In this document: piece after piece, positions 39,900-51,640 of the stretch
Layout: each line of letters starts with the position of its first letter
Numbering within the stretch: position 1 is the first letter of the stretch
Source of the DNA: Harmonia axyridis
Taxonomy: Eukaryota; Arthropoda; Insecta; Coleoptera; Coccinellidae
Length of the DNA: 64,000 nt
Direction of reading: 5' to 3'
Assembly (NCBI RefSeq): GCF_914767665.1
Contig: NC_059502.1
Coordinates: 10,664,001 to 10,728,000, forward strand
The notes under the pieces: model-generated
Seen by the model: only the letters and a program-made list of their open reading frames with translations
Told to the model about the DNA's origin: nothing
The model's database searches: none
Translations under genes and position numbers: made by a program

Positions 39900-41085
39900 A
39901 TAAGTAGGCATATGTGAAATCCTACAGAATATTTCACGGATTTCAGTAAGGCGCATAGCGGCCTTTATCCTGGAAACCGACAGCGTTGCCCGGAGGCCAG
40001 TGCCGGGTCGACCCAGAGTAACATCTGCAAGGAAAGATTCGAATGAATCGAACGGTATCAGCCTTCGAAGTCATTTTCTGAGGACCCATAGACGGGTAGT
40101 CTCAACCAGTACCATAAGGAGACGGTTGCATTCCTCAAATTTGAGGGCACGAATACCTTAAAGAGTACCCCGGCTATAACCTGGACATAGACCAACCCGT
40201 CGGCAATGGGCAGAACACCACCAAAACTGTCTTTCACCACAATAGCGCAGAGTACTTTTTTCGGCCGAGCCACGATTCAGTTTACAGAGTGATAGTACGA
40301 TAGACGAAAAAGGGTTTGTAGAGGTCCAGTCAGACTAGAGACTCAATTTCTCTCGGGAAGTTGTGCTCTTTTAAGGCAGATCAATAATGTGCTTGGGAGG
40401 TATAATGTTCGGTCGCCTTACGCTTCTTATTATCGCTGAACTAACAATGATTGCTGGAATCTACGTAGAAAACATCATTGAATCAATCATTGTTCCTCTT
40501 CGCAACGAATACTTACACGATAATTACATTAAATTTATCAGTATGATAACGCCCTACAACATCGCACACGAAGGGTTCAAAACATTCTCCAAAAGCACGA
40601 TATCCAATGAATGAACTGGCCAGCAAACTCACCAGACATGAATCCAATTGAGCACGTATGGGATTAATTAGGGAGAACAATATCCAATCGCCAAAACCCA
40701 CCTTCAACTTTTCAGGAATTGAGTTTAGCCCTTCAGGAAGAATGGAATAATATGTCTGAAAATTACACTTATGACTTGATTTGTGGGATACCTAGGCATA
40801 TTGGGCAGTTGATTGAGAAAAGAGGTGGTAATACGAACTATTAAATTTAGATTTAGTTGTGGAATAACTATAATGAATCAATAATAAATAATCGATAAAT
40901 TCAGATTTTTTATAGTTTTTCTATTTTGACTAATTCTGCATAAGGCAAAGAGTAACAAACAAAGATTTCCTATCAAATATATTGCAGCTGGAATAGAGGA
41001 AAATATGTATCTCATGTCCAGAACATAGATTGTTTATTTCTTAAGAAATCTAGTGGGCCAAGGCTTTTGACTATGTGTTTATGCG

Positions 41086-41911
41086 TAATATTTAATTCGT
41101 CTTGGATGATAATTCCTTTAAGTTGCACTTAAGAAATAACGTATCGGATCATAACCTATAAAATATATATTGTGCATTTATAACTATTTTATCGAAAAAT
41201 AAACAATAAAATCGAAAATATACAACAGTTCTTGCAGCCATATCCCACCAAGTTATTTCTGATTAAATTAAATAAACAGCATATTCCAACAATGTACAAA
41301 GGATAATACCAACTTAATGAGTCGACTTTGACGACCGAAACGTCATTTCAGAATTGGTAAGAGCCAGACCACGTTGAAAATAATTAACGTTGGAACTGCC
41401 GTGTCATTGTGGCACTAATTAAGCCGAAATATTCATCCAGCTGGACGCTTACATCAAAAGGCAGGATCGTCATTTCGAATAATAAGGTGGTCTAATGTGG
41501 CTACCGATAATTAAAGTTGTTCAATAAAAACGGAGAAATCGTTGATCGTAAAAGCTTCTCGATTTTGGTTGGATGCGCAACCTCAGCCATGACGAGAGCA
41601 ATAAGAGACTTCCAGGAGCAGATTCATTTCGCTAAGTCGAATCCGATATTCATGGTGATGTTATACGAGGGTCGGTTTCAGCCAAATGGTACCTTCTGTA
41701 GATGTCGGCGATGTATATTGTCTCTAGAGAGCTCAAAACAGAATAAGGATGAATACTGTTTTCTACATTATAACAGGAAATATATCCCTCATGATTGCTC
41801 AGGGCAACTGATATGATCTGATGATTATTTAAAATTCTATCAATCATAAAAATCTTGTTATGGTATTTATAATTCTTCGTAACCAATTCGATTGTAATGA
41901 AATATATATAC
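41086..41911. other. Spacer between two inverted Tc1 relics
   Basis: No gene recognised. A 99-codon plus-strand frame at 41517-41816 has no motif (cysteine pattern CRCRRC near its end, not diagnostic). Confidence 0.4.
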
Positions 41912-42099
41912 ACACATCATCAAAAGTCTTGCCCCCCTAGGTTTCTCAAGAAATAAACAATCTATGTTTTGGAAATATGATGCATATCTTCCTCTATTTC
42001 AAGTGCAATATATTTGATAGAAAACCTTCGTTTGCTACTCTTTGCTTCATGCAGGATAAGACAATATAGGAAAAATGAGGAGAAATCTGAATTTATCGA

Positions 42100-42582
42100 T
42101 TAATTGTACAAGTGAATCCAAAAGCAATAGTCTCTATTACTCCCACGATTCAAGTCATTAATGAAATTTTCAAGCATATCGTTCCATTCTTCCTCTAGGG
42201 CTAAACTCAATTCCTGAAAAGTTGAAAGTGGCTTTTGGCGATTGGATATTGTTCTTCCTAAGTAATTCCATAAGTGCTTAATTGGTTTAATGTCAGGTGA
42301 GTTTGCTGGCCAGTTCATACTCTGGATATCGTTCTCTTGAAGAATGATTAGAACCCTTCGTGTGCGGTGTGGTGGGGCGTTATCATCCTGATAAATGAAA
42401 TTAACCTCAAATTTGTTGCGCAGAGGAACAATGATTGGTTCGATGATGTTTTCAACGTGGATGTCACCAGTCATTGTTCGTTCAACGATAATAAGAAGGG
42501 TACGGCGACCGAACTTTATACATTCCAGCGTATTATTGATCTGCCTTGAAAGGGCACAACTTCCTAAGCAGAATTGAGTCAT
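42100..42582 (-). pseudogene. Tc1 transposase, C-terminal half with catalytic E-to-K (copy 2)
   Basis: The 160-codon frame holds IYQDDNAPPHRTRR (second catalytic D) and SPDIKPIKHLWNYLGR. In Tc1 the latter reads NPIEHLWD, so the third catalytic residue, 34 residues after the second D, is lysine instead of glutamate. The N-terminal continuation (SDESRFGL with the first D) is in another frame at 42579-42791. The frame ends at 42100 beyond the normal C-terminus. Inactive. Confidence 0.8.
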
Positions 42583-42791
42583 TCTGGTCTGACTGGACCT
42601 CTCCCAACCCTTTCTAGTCGACTATCACTTTGTAAACCGAATCGTGACTCGTCCGAAAGAAGTACTTTACGCCATTGTGGTAAAAGCCAGTCTTGGCGGT
42701 GTTCTGCCCATTGGCGTCGGGTATCTCTATGTCTAGGTGATAGCCGAGGTACTCTTAGAGGTTTTCTCGCCCCTGGATTTGAGAAATGCAA
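42579..42791 (-). pseudogene. Tc1 transposase, middle part (copy 2)
   Basis: A 70-codon frame: ARKPLRVPRLSPRHRDTRRQ, WAEHRQDW, WRKVLLSDESRFGLQSDSRL. It carries the first catalytic D in SDESRF. Joined to the C-terminal half only across a frameshift near 42580. Confidence 0.8.
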
Positions 42792-42960
42792 CCGTCTCCT
42801 TAGGTGCTGGTTGTGATTACCCGTCTATAGGTCCTCAAAAAAATGACTTTGAAAGGCTGTTACAGAAACCGTTCGATTCCTTCGAGTAAAATTTGCGGGA
42901 TAATCGTCTTCCCTTGGAGATGTTACTCGTTTCGTCAATTTACACGCGTTTTTCTCTTTC

Positions 42961-43855
42961 AGTTATGTATGTATGTTTCTTCAATAGTTTCAAATACCTT
43001 GTTGGATGATAACTGGGAACCAAAAAGTATAGTCCGCAAGTCTTGTAGAAGGATCTCTCAAACCATATGGATATTGTGCACTGGTACGGATTACAGAACC
43101 ACTATCTTACGTGACTTACGTCCAACGAGATGATTTATGGGATACCACCACTTCCAAGTTACCAAAGAGCTTCTAAGATATCCTTCAGAGCCGACACACA
43201 GACATCTAGGTCCTCTGCATGCAAGACAGTGGTTTCCTCACCTTTATACATAACCTTAATTTTTTTCAATTTTCTTCTCTAATTTCAAGATGCTTCTGAG
43301 CGCAAATGAATACCTTTTTGTCTACATCCTCTGTCTGCTTATTGCTCATTTATCTATTCGGTAATTTTATGTTGGTATGTCATCTCCAAACCGAAAAAGA
43401 TAGAATTAGGTAGCAGCAGCTGATGATTGAGGAAAATCAGCCATATGGCAGGTAAAAGATCACTCTCCAACAACAAGCTGTTTTCAAAATGTTCCTTACC
43501 AATCGTAAGACTCGAACAAGTCGAACATTCCAAACGGAAATCGAAAGCTCGTCTACGCGGTGGTCAAGACCCTGCCGAAAGCACATCGTCGAACGTGCAG
43601 CCCTTGGCGCAATCCAATCACAATTAACAAGATGTTCTCATCGGGTACATGAATAATAATGAACGTCTCACTGAGGGCGAGATCCGTACGAAGAGGCTGC
43701 CATAAATATTCATGAGTTTGTGCACATTCTTGACGAACACCTGAAGTGGATGCTTTCGGTTTTGACAAGTGACAAGTAGTATCATTAATTATTTCATTCG
43801 GAAAAATATGCACAGAGGTGTGTTGGGTCTTTCGAAGAAGTGTTTTTTAGACTTA
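42961..43855. other. Intergenic, no recognisable gene
   Basis: Several short frames on both strands without motifs. No repeat partner recognised. Confidence 0.4.
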
Positions 43856-43857
43856 TA

Positions 43858-44795
43858 ACGGGTGTTTATTTTGGAGGTATATAACTTTAAGTTGGCATTA
43901 CTGCTCAAGATGGCGACCGATTTAACAGCTGTCAAGTGATTCATTCTCAGTTTGATTTGGCAATTCATCATGAATAGATTCACGCCAGAACAACGCTTGC
44001 AAATAGTGCAATTTTGTTTCGAAAATAATGGTTCTGTGCAGAATACGTATCGCGCACTACGTCCATTTTATTTTGATTAGCGATGAAACGCACTTTTGGT
44101 TGAATGGCTACGTCAACAAACAAAACTGCCGCATTTGGAGTGAAGCTAATCCTCAAGTGTATGTCGAAACACCGTTACATCCAGAAAAACTGACTGTTTG
44201 GTGCGCTTTATGCGCTGGTGGAATCATTGGTCCGTACTTCTTCAAAGACGATGATGGCCAGAATGTTACAGTCAATGGTGATCGGTATAGAGCCATGATT
44301 ACTAACTTTTTCATTCCTGAATTGAACAACCATGATGTCCAGGAGCTGTGGTTCCAACAAGACGGCGCAACATGTCACACAGCTCGTGCCACAATCGATT
44401 TATTGAAAGACACGTTTGGTGACCGCCTAATTTCACGTTTTGGACCTGTGAATTGGCCTCCAAAATCTTGATATTTAACACCGCTAGACTATTTTCTGTG
44501 GGACTATGTAAAGTCATTGGTCTATGCGGATAAGCCACAAACCCTTGACCATTTGGAAGACAACATTCGCCGTGTTATTGCCGATATACGGCCACAAATG
44601 TTGGAAGAAGTTATCGAAAATTGAACGTCCAGATTGGACTACATCCGAGCCAGCCGTGGCGGTCATATGCCAGGATCATATTTAAAATGTAATGCCACAA
44701 GATTATCTTGCGGATAAATAAAATTCATGTCAATCGAATAATCCATCGTTGTTTCATTGCAATTTAAAGTTCTATAGCTCTAAAAAAAACACCTT
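43858..44795 (+). mobile_element. DD41D mariner copy G
   Basis: Both ends present: 5' ACGGGTGTTTATTTTGGAGG after TA (43856-43857) and 3' end before TA (44796-44797). It has the same internal deletion breakpoint as copies A and E (44061-44083, with one A for G change). Start MNRFTPEQRLQIVQF, then directly FILISDETHFWLNGY. Confidence 0.9.
44028..44471 (+). pseudogene. DD41D transposase fragment (copy G)
   Basis: 147 codons: SDETHFWLNGYVNKQNC (first D), GIIGPYFFKDDDGQNVTVNG, QQDGATCHTARATIDLLKDT (second D), FGPVNWPPKS, then TGA at about 44470. The third-D block (TPLDYFLWDYVKSLVYADKP) continues after the stop, and another TGA replaces the Trp codon near 44624. A 1-bp deletion near 44672 affects the tail. 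Inactive. Confidence 0.8.
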
Positions 44796-44799
44796 TATA

Positions 44800-45895
44800 T
44801 GAATGAGATTGCGAGATCTTGGAGTCACCAAGTAGGTCCAAGTGCAAACTTGTGTTTGTTCTTGAATTTGGGAGAATAACTTTGAGGAGATCTTCTCGAA
44901 AACGTTCTTGCAGACGCAGTCATTTTTTCCAGTGATACCCGTTGTCACTTGAAGTGATAGCGTCGTAATTTATCATAGGTATGCGTTTCTGGGGAATTTC
45001 AAGGTTCAGACATTCACGTGAAGGGTGTGGGATTTTCTCTTCTTTCTAGCTTTTTGGGAGAAAGTTAAATCTGAGATGTTGAAGAGTAATTGTAGACCTG
45101 AATTATCGAACAATCAAGGTTGTTTCAAGAAATAAAATTGGTGTGGTAATCAAGTGAATGATACGACTTAGGATCCATTTATCATTAGTGATGTCCAAGT
45201 GACAATTACTATCTTAGTATTTATCAAATCTATGCACATGCGCGTTTCTTATTTCGTCTTTATCGAATTGCAAACTTTGAAGATCATTTCATTATAATTG
45301 TGAAAACGTTACATAAATGCTTCAACGGAAATGATCAAATTAAACTCAATTTTATGTCTGCGTCAATGACAATGATGTATACATGCAATACATTGTATTT
45401 AATGTTAATTGAAAACATCCACCAATTAGTACATGTGTGATCTATCCATTTCATTGAGAAATATAGTCCACTGAAGGTTGGAAAACTATTGTTTTGAGAA
45501 TCAGTTATATCCTTATTCAGTTTGAAAATGATGAAGATTTTGCAGTCACAATTCGATCAACTAATTGAAAATAGTTGAACGATTGAAAATAGTGAAACTC
45601 GAAAAACTTGAGCTTTAGGACAAGTAGTGATGTGAAGAATCGAAACCGTGTGCGTCACTCGAGAGCAATTAATAATATTGCTGCTGTAGTATTATACGCA
45701 ATTTTGTCAATTATTATATTGACAGTTTTGTAGAAATTAGTAAAAAGCATAGAAATAATCAGATTGATGGAAGGACACTGCTCTTGTTCTAGAAAGCTCG
45801 ATTTTCCTGTGCTCGTCAACAGTTGAAACCATAGAAATATTGAGACTCTTAGGTGAAAAAAGTTTTTGACAATTTTCTGTTATTTATTTTAATAC
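44800..45895. other. Intergenic, no recognisable gene
   Basis: AT-rich; nothing recognised. Confidence 0.4.
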
Positions 45896-45899
45896 AAAC

Positions 45900-46312
45900 A
45901 ATACGATGTTATATATTTTTGAAATCAGGAAAAATTAAGCTTTCAAAAAATGACACGGAAATCTAATGTTCCTATGTGAGAAAACATAACTTTGGGTTAT
46001 AGCTCCGTAATTGAAGACCCTTTCGAAAAGACAAGCACGCCACTGGATTTTGCGTGAAAAAGTGTCTGTATAATGTTTTAATTTCAGAGTTCTATCATCA
46101 GTATTAGCATAGAATAGATATAAATGTTTTTCGAAATCGCCATTTTTCCAATTTTCGCTTATAACTCGAAAACAAAAGAAGGTGGCCAAAAATGAATACT
46201 ACCCTTGTTAGTTTCTCAGAAAACGAGACCGAGAATGGCTTATCAGATTTTGTCTATCTCCTCTGGTTTAAAAGTTGTAGTGCTAAAACATCGAAATTTG
46301 CCCACCCTGTAC
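45900..46312 (-). repeat. Dispersed-repeat-like sequence ending TACAGGGTGGGCAA
   Basis: The right end on the plus strand is TTGCCCACCCTGTA (46299-46312), the same type of terminus as the elements at 8676 and 35421. The left end is not defined. The minus-strand text (GGTGGCCA, TCGAGTTATAAGCG) looks like a common insect MITE-type repeat, but no second copy is in this window. Confidence 0.4.
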
Positions 46313-47485
46313 ATAAAACGCTGCGGTTAGTAGAAACCAATATACATAAATTCATTGTATAGCTAGATATTGTCCATATATTCAACGAAATTGTGAACAC
46401 AAAAATCAACCCCTCTCGAAGAGCTGTCAATCTCCAACTAAACAAAACACCTTCCTCCCGATCCCAGCATCAAACACGTGACACGAAACATTAGGCATCA
46501 TTCTCCCATTCCCGACTCAAATTCATCACTCATATCGGCATAAAAGTCCGTCGTAAAACGAACATGACACTCCTCGAAAGAGCATCTATAATCGATTACG
46601 CAAATCCGCCATTCGATGAAATCCTCCATATTGAAGTTTCTCTTTTCAATCAACGCAATCCAGAAGGCCGTTATCCGGCAAGGCTAGAAAACTTCGAGAG
46701 CAGAAAATGGCCGCAGAAGTCTATTCCGACATAATGAATTCGATAAATCTTGCTATATTATACATTCGAGAAGCCATTCCGAAAGTTAAAATACTTTTTC
46801 CTCTCTTTATTGATGGAGGTGAACTCCGATATATTATTTTCATTATCAGTGGATTATCGTTCTGGGGGAATTTTCTGCCTGAATAGTTTTGTTGGTATGA
46901 AGGGTAGTTTTTCCATCCGCCAACTTTGAATGAGTAAAGAGATGCTACATCGGAAAGAGCAAATCTTTTAAGGGAGCAAGGTTCATGGAGAACTTTCACC
47001 AAATTGAATTAGAAAAAGGAATATAGACATTGCTCCTCATTTCTGCAAAGCATTGCATCCAAGTTGCCTTATTTATGCTTTTTACATTTTGAAAGCCATA
47101 AATAAAATATCACAAAAAATGCCATAAGTTTTTTATTCATCTAGACATATTCTGTAAAAGTTAATCCAGGAATGGAAAATAATGGATAATTTCCGTTCTT
47201 ATTAAAATTTTCAGATTCGTATATTGTTAACCATGGTTGTTCACATGATGAGTGACGTCTGACATGGGGAGCTTAGTTTAAGATTCGTTTGATCTACTCT
47301 TAAAGTTTTTACCAATTATTTGTTTTGTTTTGTTCGATAATTTAAGGGATATTTAGCTGCATATCTTGTGTGACAGCTTGAATGTCAGATATATCTAGAT
47401 TATTCGGTGGTGGTGCTAGCTTTGTTGAAATATCCGTCCAATTTCAAACATTTCTTATGTTAGGATTTATACATACAATAGATTT
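46313..47485. other. Intergenic, no recognisable gene
   Basis: 46440-46720 is GC-richer and may be conserved host sequence. No exon supported. Confidence 0.35.
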
Positions 47486-47489
47486 AGGC

Positions 47490-47780
47490 AATAAAGAAAT
47501 CAACATCATCAGAAATCTCTATAGAAAATCCACATCAAGATAAAACCGAACATATCGGAGAAATTTCAGAGAGGAGTCAAGCAGGGTTCTGTTCTCTCAC
47601 CACTCCTATTCAATATATATTCTGAGGAAGTACTGAAGGAAGGGGTATCAAGGTGAATGGGGTTCTACTGAAGTTGAAATTTGAAGCTTTCATAGACAGA
47701 ATGATTGAGAGCAGATGGACAAAATGGGCTAAAGACCAAAAACCTAGCTCGACAAGATCTCCTGCCAGACCATCTTAAAG
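47490..47780 (+). mobile_element. Non-LTR retrotransposon RT fragment
   Basis: The plus strand gives NKEINIIRNLYRKSTS, then in the next frame KFQRGVKQGSVLSPLLFNIY and SEEVLKEG. This is the RT block RGVRQGC.LSPLLFN.YSE that precedes the catalytic YADD box. The YADD box itself is absent. After about 47690, RWTKWAKDQ-like codons may be a further decayed piece. Confidence 0.65.
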
Positions 47781-48177
47781 ATGATTTGAAATCTGGTCAT
47801 CCGCTTCACAACTAAGACTTAACATATAAAAGGCAATTACATATAAACAAGACTAGGTGTTATTTATATGTATTTATATTGTGAAGACCACTGATATGAA
47901 GATGAAGAATGATATAAAATCCCCATAGTAATAACCAAGATCAATCAATCGATTCACAGCATCACATTTGCGACGAACGTCACCAACTGGCAGGGATTTA
48001 CAAAAATCGAAACGATATCTTAAAACACAGTTTTCCTCAGCCGTTTTCCGCTAGAAGTTCCCCGCAGTGGCTGGGTAATGGCTTCAGAAGACGTTGGCTG
48101 TGTTGATTGAAACGCGAGGCTTTAGCATGGGGGATTTCATCAAATCTTTTCCGATTCACGAAATAAAAGAAACCGAA

Positions 48178-48200
48178 TGTGTATGTGTGTGTGTGTGTGC
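48178..48200. repeat. (GT)n microsatellite
   Basis: A short GT-rich run (GTGTATGTGTGTGTGTGTGT). Confidence 0.9.
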
Positions 48201-49010
48201 AAGGGTAGACCCGTATATGCATGGATTACCGCGCCAACGTCATTACGAACGTCGCCCCTAAAAATACTTCAAAGAAAAGAATGATAACTTCCTCCAGCAT
48301 TCTGAAGGAGCGGCACATTCCCAGCGTCGAGTTATAAGAAAGGAGGGAAATGATGTATGGAGATTTTCGTTTCGTCGTTCCGGCCGTGAAATCTTACTTT
48401 TATGCGGAAAAATGAATACGGAATCGGTGAAGGTCGCGCAGTACGTTTCTGGGGGCTCGTTAGCGTAAGGGAAAATTTCGGAGTCTGCGAGTGGGATGAT
48501 TTTTTTTTCAAATGAAATCCGGCTCGAAGGACCATGTTTTGGGTGAACTGATAGGGATTTGGATGCTGAGTGTCTTGGAAGCTTTCGAAAAGTAGTGGCT
48601 TCTTCAAAACTATACTGGACTGCAAAATTAACCGGACAGAAAAAAATTGGCTTGAATTCAATCTAAAATAACTTTTAAGTTAATTTCGGTGAATTTTTGA
48701 AAGTTTTCTTTCATCTTCATCATATTCTGATATGAATTTCACGAACAGGATAAAGGGATATGTAGACATACAGGGAAGCACAAGAGAATGCACTTTACGC
48801 TTAAATTTTGAATATGCTATGAGAAAATTGAATTCCATCTTTTCTGACTGAATTATTGTTTCACTCATACCGATATCTGTATTTATTCTTGACAAAACAG
48901 GATCAAATATGAACTAATTTGAACTTTGCAATGGCTTGATGAGTTTTATTCGGACTCTGTTCTATTGACAACAACGGGAGGAAGGTGGTTTATTGAAAAA
49001 AATTGGCTCA
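48201..49010. other. Intergenic, no recognisable gene
   Basis: 48240-48560 is moderately GC-rich. The 109-codon minus-strand frame at 48332-48661 has no motif. Confidence 0.4.
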
Positions 49011-49150
49011 AATGAAGAAGTGGTTGTCGAGATGGAAGCCTATTTCGAAAGCAAAGACATAACATTCTAAAGAAAGGGTATTGAAAATTAAAGGTTATAG
49101 ATTGGAGTATATGCATCACTCTTAAAGTTGACTATGTGGACAAAAAAATG
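49011..49150 (+). mobile_element. mariner 3' fragment (irritans/cecropia-like)
   Basis: The plus strand reads SNEEVVVEMEAYFESKDITF, stop, RKGIEN, then further decayed codons corresponding to the transposase C-terminus (E.YFE.KD..FY..GIE.L). Its wording differs from the three irritans copies, so it is probably another mariner lineage. Confidence 0.6.
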
Positions 49151-49290
49151 AAATGTTTTCACTGATTAGGCACGTAGATACAATTTAGCAATTATAATCT
49201 GCACGTAAATTTTCATGTTGATACCATGACCAGAGCCATAGAAACCTTAGCATAATATTTCAGATCCGAAGAATTGAATTGACATGTATG

Positions 49291-50190
49291 TACATAGGCG
49301 TACAACTTTGCTTCCATCGTTTTTTCCGAAATCCGAGGCTTAATTGTGAAAAAGCTGGTTATACATTTATGATTCAAGGTATTGTCCTTCGCTGGTCACT
49401 ACTTTCTCCCATCTTTCGGGCAGCGTTCGATTCTCGCATTGAAAAATGTGTTCATCTTTTGAAGCGATCCACGAATTGATCCAATTTTTTACTTCTTCAT
49501 AAGACCGGAAGTGCTGGTCAGACAGGCCGTGTGCCATTGATCGAAACAAGTGATAGTCCGAGGGAGCTACGTCTGGAGAATACGGCGGATGGCGTAGGAC
49601 TTCCCATTTCAACGTTTCCAAGTATATCTTGACCACTTTCGGAACGTGGGGTCTAGCATTGTCATGCTGTAAAATCACTTCATCATGTCTCTCGTTGTAT
49701 TGCGGCCGTTTGTCTTTCAGTGCTCTGTTCAAACGCATTAATGCAGTAATTGTGTTCAAAAATGATCGCCTGTGATTATTTCAATCCGTTTTAACAACTC
49801 TTAATACACTACGCCGAGCTGCTCCCACCAAATATTCACCATGAACCGTGGATATTCGGTTTGGCAGTCGACGTGGAAGCATGACCGGGATATTCCCAAG
49901 ATTTTCTGCGCTTGGGATTATCGTAACGAACCCATTTTTCGTCTCCAGTCACAATGGGATGCAAAAATCCCTTCCGCTTTGCCTTGCAAGCAGCTGTTCA
50001 CAAGCAAACAAACGCCGTTCAACATCTCTCGGCTTCAACTCGTACGGCACCCAATTTCCTTGTTTCTGTATCATCCCCATGAGTTCCAGGCGTTTTGAAA
50101 TGGCTGGTTGCGTCAAAGATCCTGCCAATTCTTGTTGCGTTTGACACGAGTCTTGATCAAGTAATGCCTCCAATTCTGCATCTTGGAAGC
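49291..50190 (-). mobile_element. mauritiana-type mariner copy 2, 5'-truncated
   Basis: The 3' TIR (GGCGTACAACTTTGCTTCCA) is at 49291. On the minus strand the 3' part reads RALKDKRPQYNERHDEVILQ, HDNARPHVPKVVKIYLETLK, PYSPDVAPSDYHLFRSMAHG and LPERWEKVVTSEGQYLES. The second and third catalytic D are both intact, 34 residues apart. The middle block (MGMIQKQGNWVPYELKPRDV and CEQLLARQ) is in another frame. Homology stops near 50190, so the N-terminal HTH is missing. Confidence 0.85.
49367..49759 (-). pseudogene. mauritiana-type mariner transposase, C-terminal third (copy 2)
   Basis: 130 codons with ITALMRLNRALKDKRPQYNE, the second catalytic D (HDNARPHVPK) and third D (APSDYHLFRS), then the native C-terminus EGQYLES and stop. 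This is the best preserved C-terminal part of the family in the window. The upstream catalytic block is frameshifted. Pseudogene. Confidence 0.8.
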
Positions 50191-51055
50191 CCTTCTTTAC
50201 AGATGCATAAAAAATCAAACAGAATATCGAAAGAATCACTCCACTATAGAGTTGAAATTTTATCAGTTGTTTCATGTAAAATAATCACTAGAACGTTCCC
50301 GCCAAATTCCAAGAGAATGTTATTTTGTTATCTCTTAACCCTGCTTATTCTTCCCATATGGCAGATGAAAACAGCTTACCACTGGTGATTCCATCTTCAT
50401 CACCCTCCTCATTTGAAGCTGGCTAGTGAACCTGTCGAATTCCAATCGTCTGCTTCTCTCAATTTTAAGGGCACGTCATCGTCAGGCGAAAAGATCCTCC
50501 AGGATGTCGATTTCATACCCTGCTGAATTCCTGAAAAAACGTCTTACCCAAGGCGGCCACGTTGCCGCTCCCTAAATAATTCAATGCTTAATTCCCAGAG
50601 AAGATTCACTCTCATAAAATGAGTTAACGGGATTGTATACAATGGAAACGTAGTTTTTACAGAAGAAACTTTCTGCCTTATATCATTTGTGATTCAGATT
50701 TCCTATAATGAGAATTCTTTTGATCAAAAAGGGAAGGAAATGAGGGGTTTTTATTTACTTTCGGTGTTTTTATTTTCTGCTTCCCTAATGAAACTCTTTT
50801 CTAAAGACTTTTGCTTGCTTCGATGCACCAAACAGGATGGGGACGGCGATAATCAAAATTATTGAGATTACGTGATTGAAAAGCCCAAATCTTCTTCAGA
50901 CAAAAAATTCAATTACGTAAATTCCATGGAGATGATTCGAAATAATATGGAAGGCATTTCCATAGTAGTTGTTGTTACAACTGGAATGATTTGGGGTATT
51001 TCATGAAATATTTCAGACAGAGATACTTCCAATAGAAAGAGGTGTAGAAATTAAC
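50191..51055. other. Intergenic, no recognisable gene
   Basis: No motif or repeat partner recognised. Confidence 0.4.
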
Positions 51056-51059
51056 CAAG

Positions 51060-51640
51060 CAAGAAACTATATAAAATGTGATTCAGCGATACTTTCTGAT
51101 AATCAGGCTGCAATCAAAGCACTGAGCACACATATCATCGCTTCTAAGATGAACTCTTTTCATCGGCCCGGAAACTTTTTGAAAGAGAAACACTCTGGCG
51201 GAATCTTCTTGGTTTGGATAACTCAAAAAAGTTTCTTCGAAACTTTGACACTTCGAGATCCAAGAAGTATCTGAATCTTAGCAAGAATATACTACACCTC
51301 TTCACTGGATTCCTCACAGATTAATGTCACTTTACGAAACACCTCATGAGAATAGGTCTAGCAGAAAATGACGAGTGCAGATTTTGTGAGGAGGAGGAAG
51401 AAACTCCGGATCACCTAGTGACGGACTGCCTCGCCATCACTAGCCAACGCAAAATCTGCTTTGGACAAGAAACTTGTAGAAGTGAGGAAGTAGCCTCCTT
51501 GAAGCCATCCCAGATACTGGAGCTTATTAGGCGTATTAGGCATACTCTGAAACTGGAAGACGAGCTGTAGATCACGTTATAGAGAGAATAGCTCTGATGG
51601 GGGGGCACAATAGACCATTAGGTCAGAGTGAAACGGAACC
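51060..51640 (+). mobile_element. RNase H LINE fragment, copy 2, decayed
   Basis: Same family as 4796-5450. The plus strand reads CDSAILSDNQAAIKALSTHI (an RNase H block with the SDxQAAIKAL Asp), then a deletion that removes WVPAHSG. KLFERETLWRNLLGLDNSKK, FLRNFDTSRSKKYLNLSKNI and LFTGFLTD, a stop, and the zinc-knuckle-like CRFCEEEEETPDHLVTDC follow. The ORF piece 51346-51570 ends ...LKLEDEL. The 3' end runs into TAATC-type repeats at 51650-51670. Confidence 0.8.

Larger units (their letters stand above)
39677..39930 (+). mobile_element. 254-bp insertion: tRNA-like promoter plus hammerhead ribozyme
   Basis: It interrupts the Tc1 transposase codons QRLN/ISRIS precisely. Left border TTTGAAT, right border GAATATTTC; removing the insert and one GAAT (39673-39676 or 39927-39930) restores the frame, so GAAT is a 4-bp target duplication. 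Inside, a tRNA-like A box and B box (39729-39739, 39782-39792) are followed 30 bp later by a complete hammerhead ribozyme core (39824-39899). There is no open frame, no poly-A and no clear TIR. It behaves as a small non-autonomous retroelement, SINE-like by its promoter and retrozyme-like by its ribozyme and 4-bp TSD. Confidence 0.75.
39590..41085 (+). mobile_element. Tc1-type (DD34E) transposon relic, copy 1, split by an insertion
   Basis: The transposase starts at 39590 with MTISQIDRARIVALHQKALS then NHQIAQRLN. It is interrupted at 39677-39930 and resumes as ISRISVRRIAAFILETDSVA, RRPVPGRPRVTSAR. Later frames give SNLRARIP.RVPRL, RRQWAEHHQN and FSAEPRFSLQSDS. The first catalytic D is replaced by A (SAEPRF for SDESRF). 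The element's 3' sequence (ATTGTTTATTTCTT near 41030, then CTTTTGACTATGTG) matches the 3' end of copy 2. 5' TIR not recognised. Many stops. Confidence 0.8.
41912..42960 (-). mobile_element. Tc1-type (DD34E) transposon relic, copy 2
   Basis: Opposite orientation to copy 1. The 3' end is CACACATCATCAAAAGTCTT (plus strand) next to TATATA at about 41905. Element-strand blocks: RVTSPREDDYPANFTRRNRT, RRRLHFSNPGARKPLRVPRL, SPRHRDTRRQWAEHRQDW, LLSDESRFGLQSDSRLERV (first D), then after a frameshift YQDDNAPPHRTRRVLIILQE (second D) and NWPANSPDIKPIKHLWNYLG. The HTH half is missing or beyond recognition above 42960. Confidence 0.85.

Noticed and set aside
40058..40273. Minus-strand frame of 71 codons
   Set aside because: Antisense of the Tc1 copy 1 transposase (RVTSAR to QWAEHH region).
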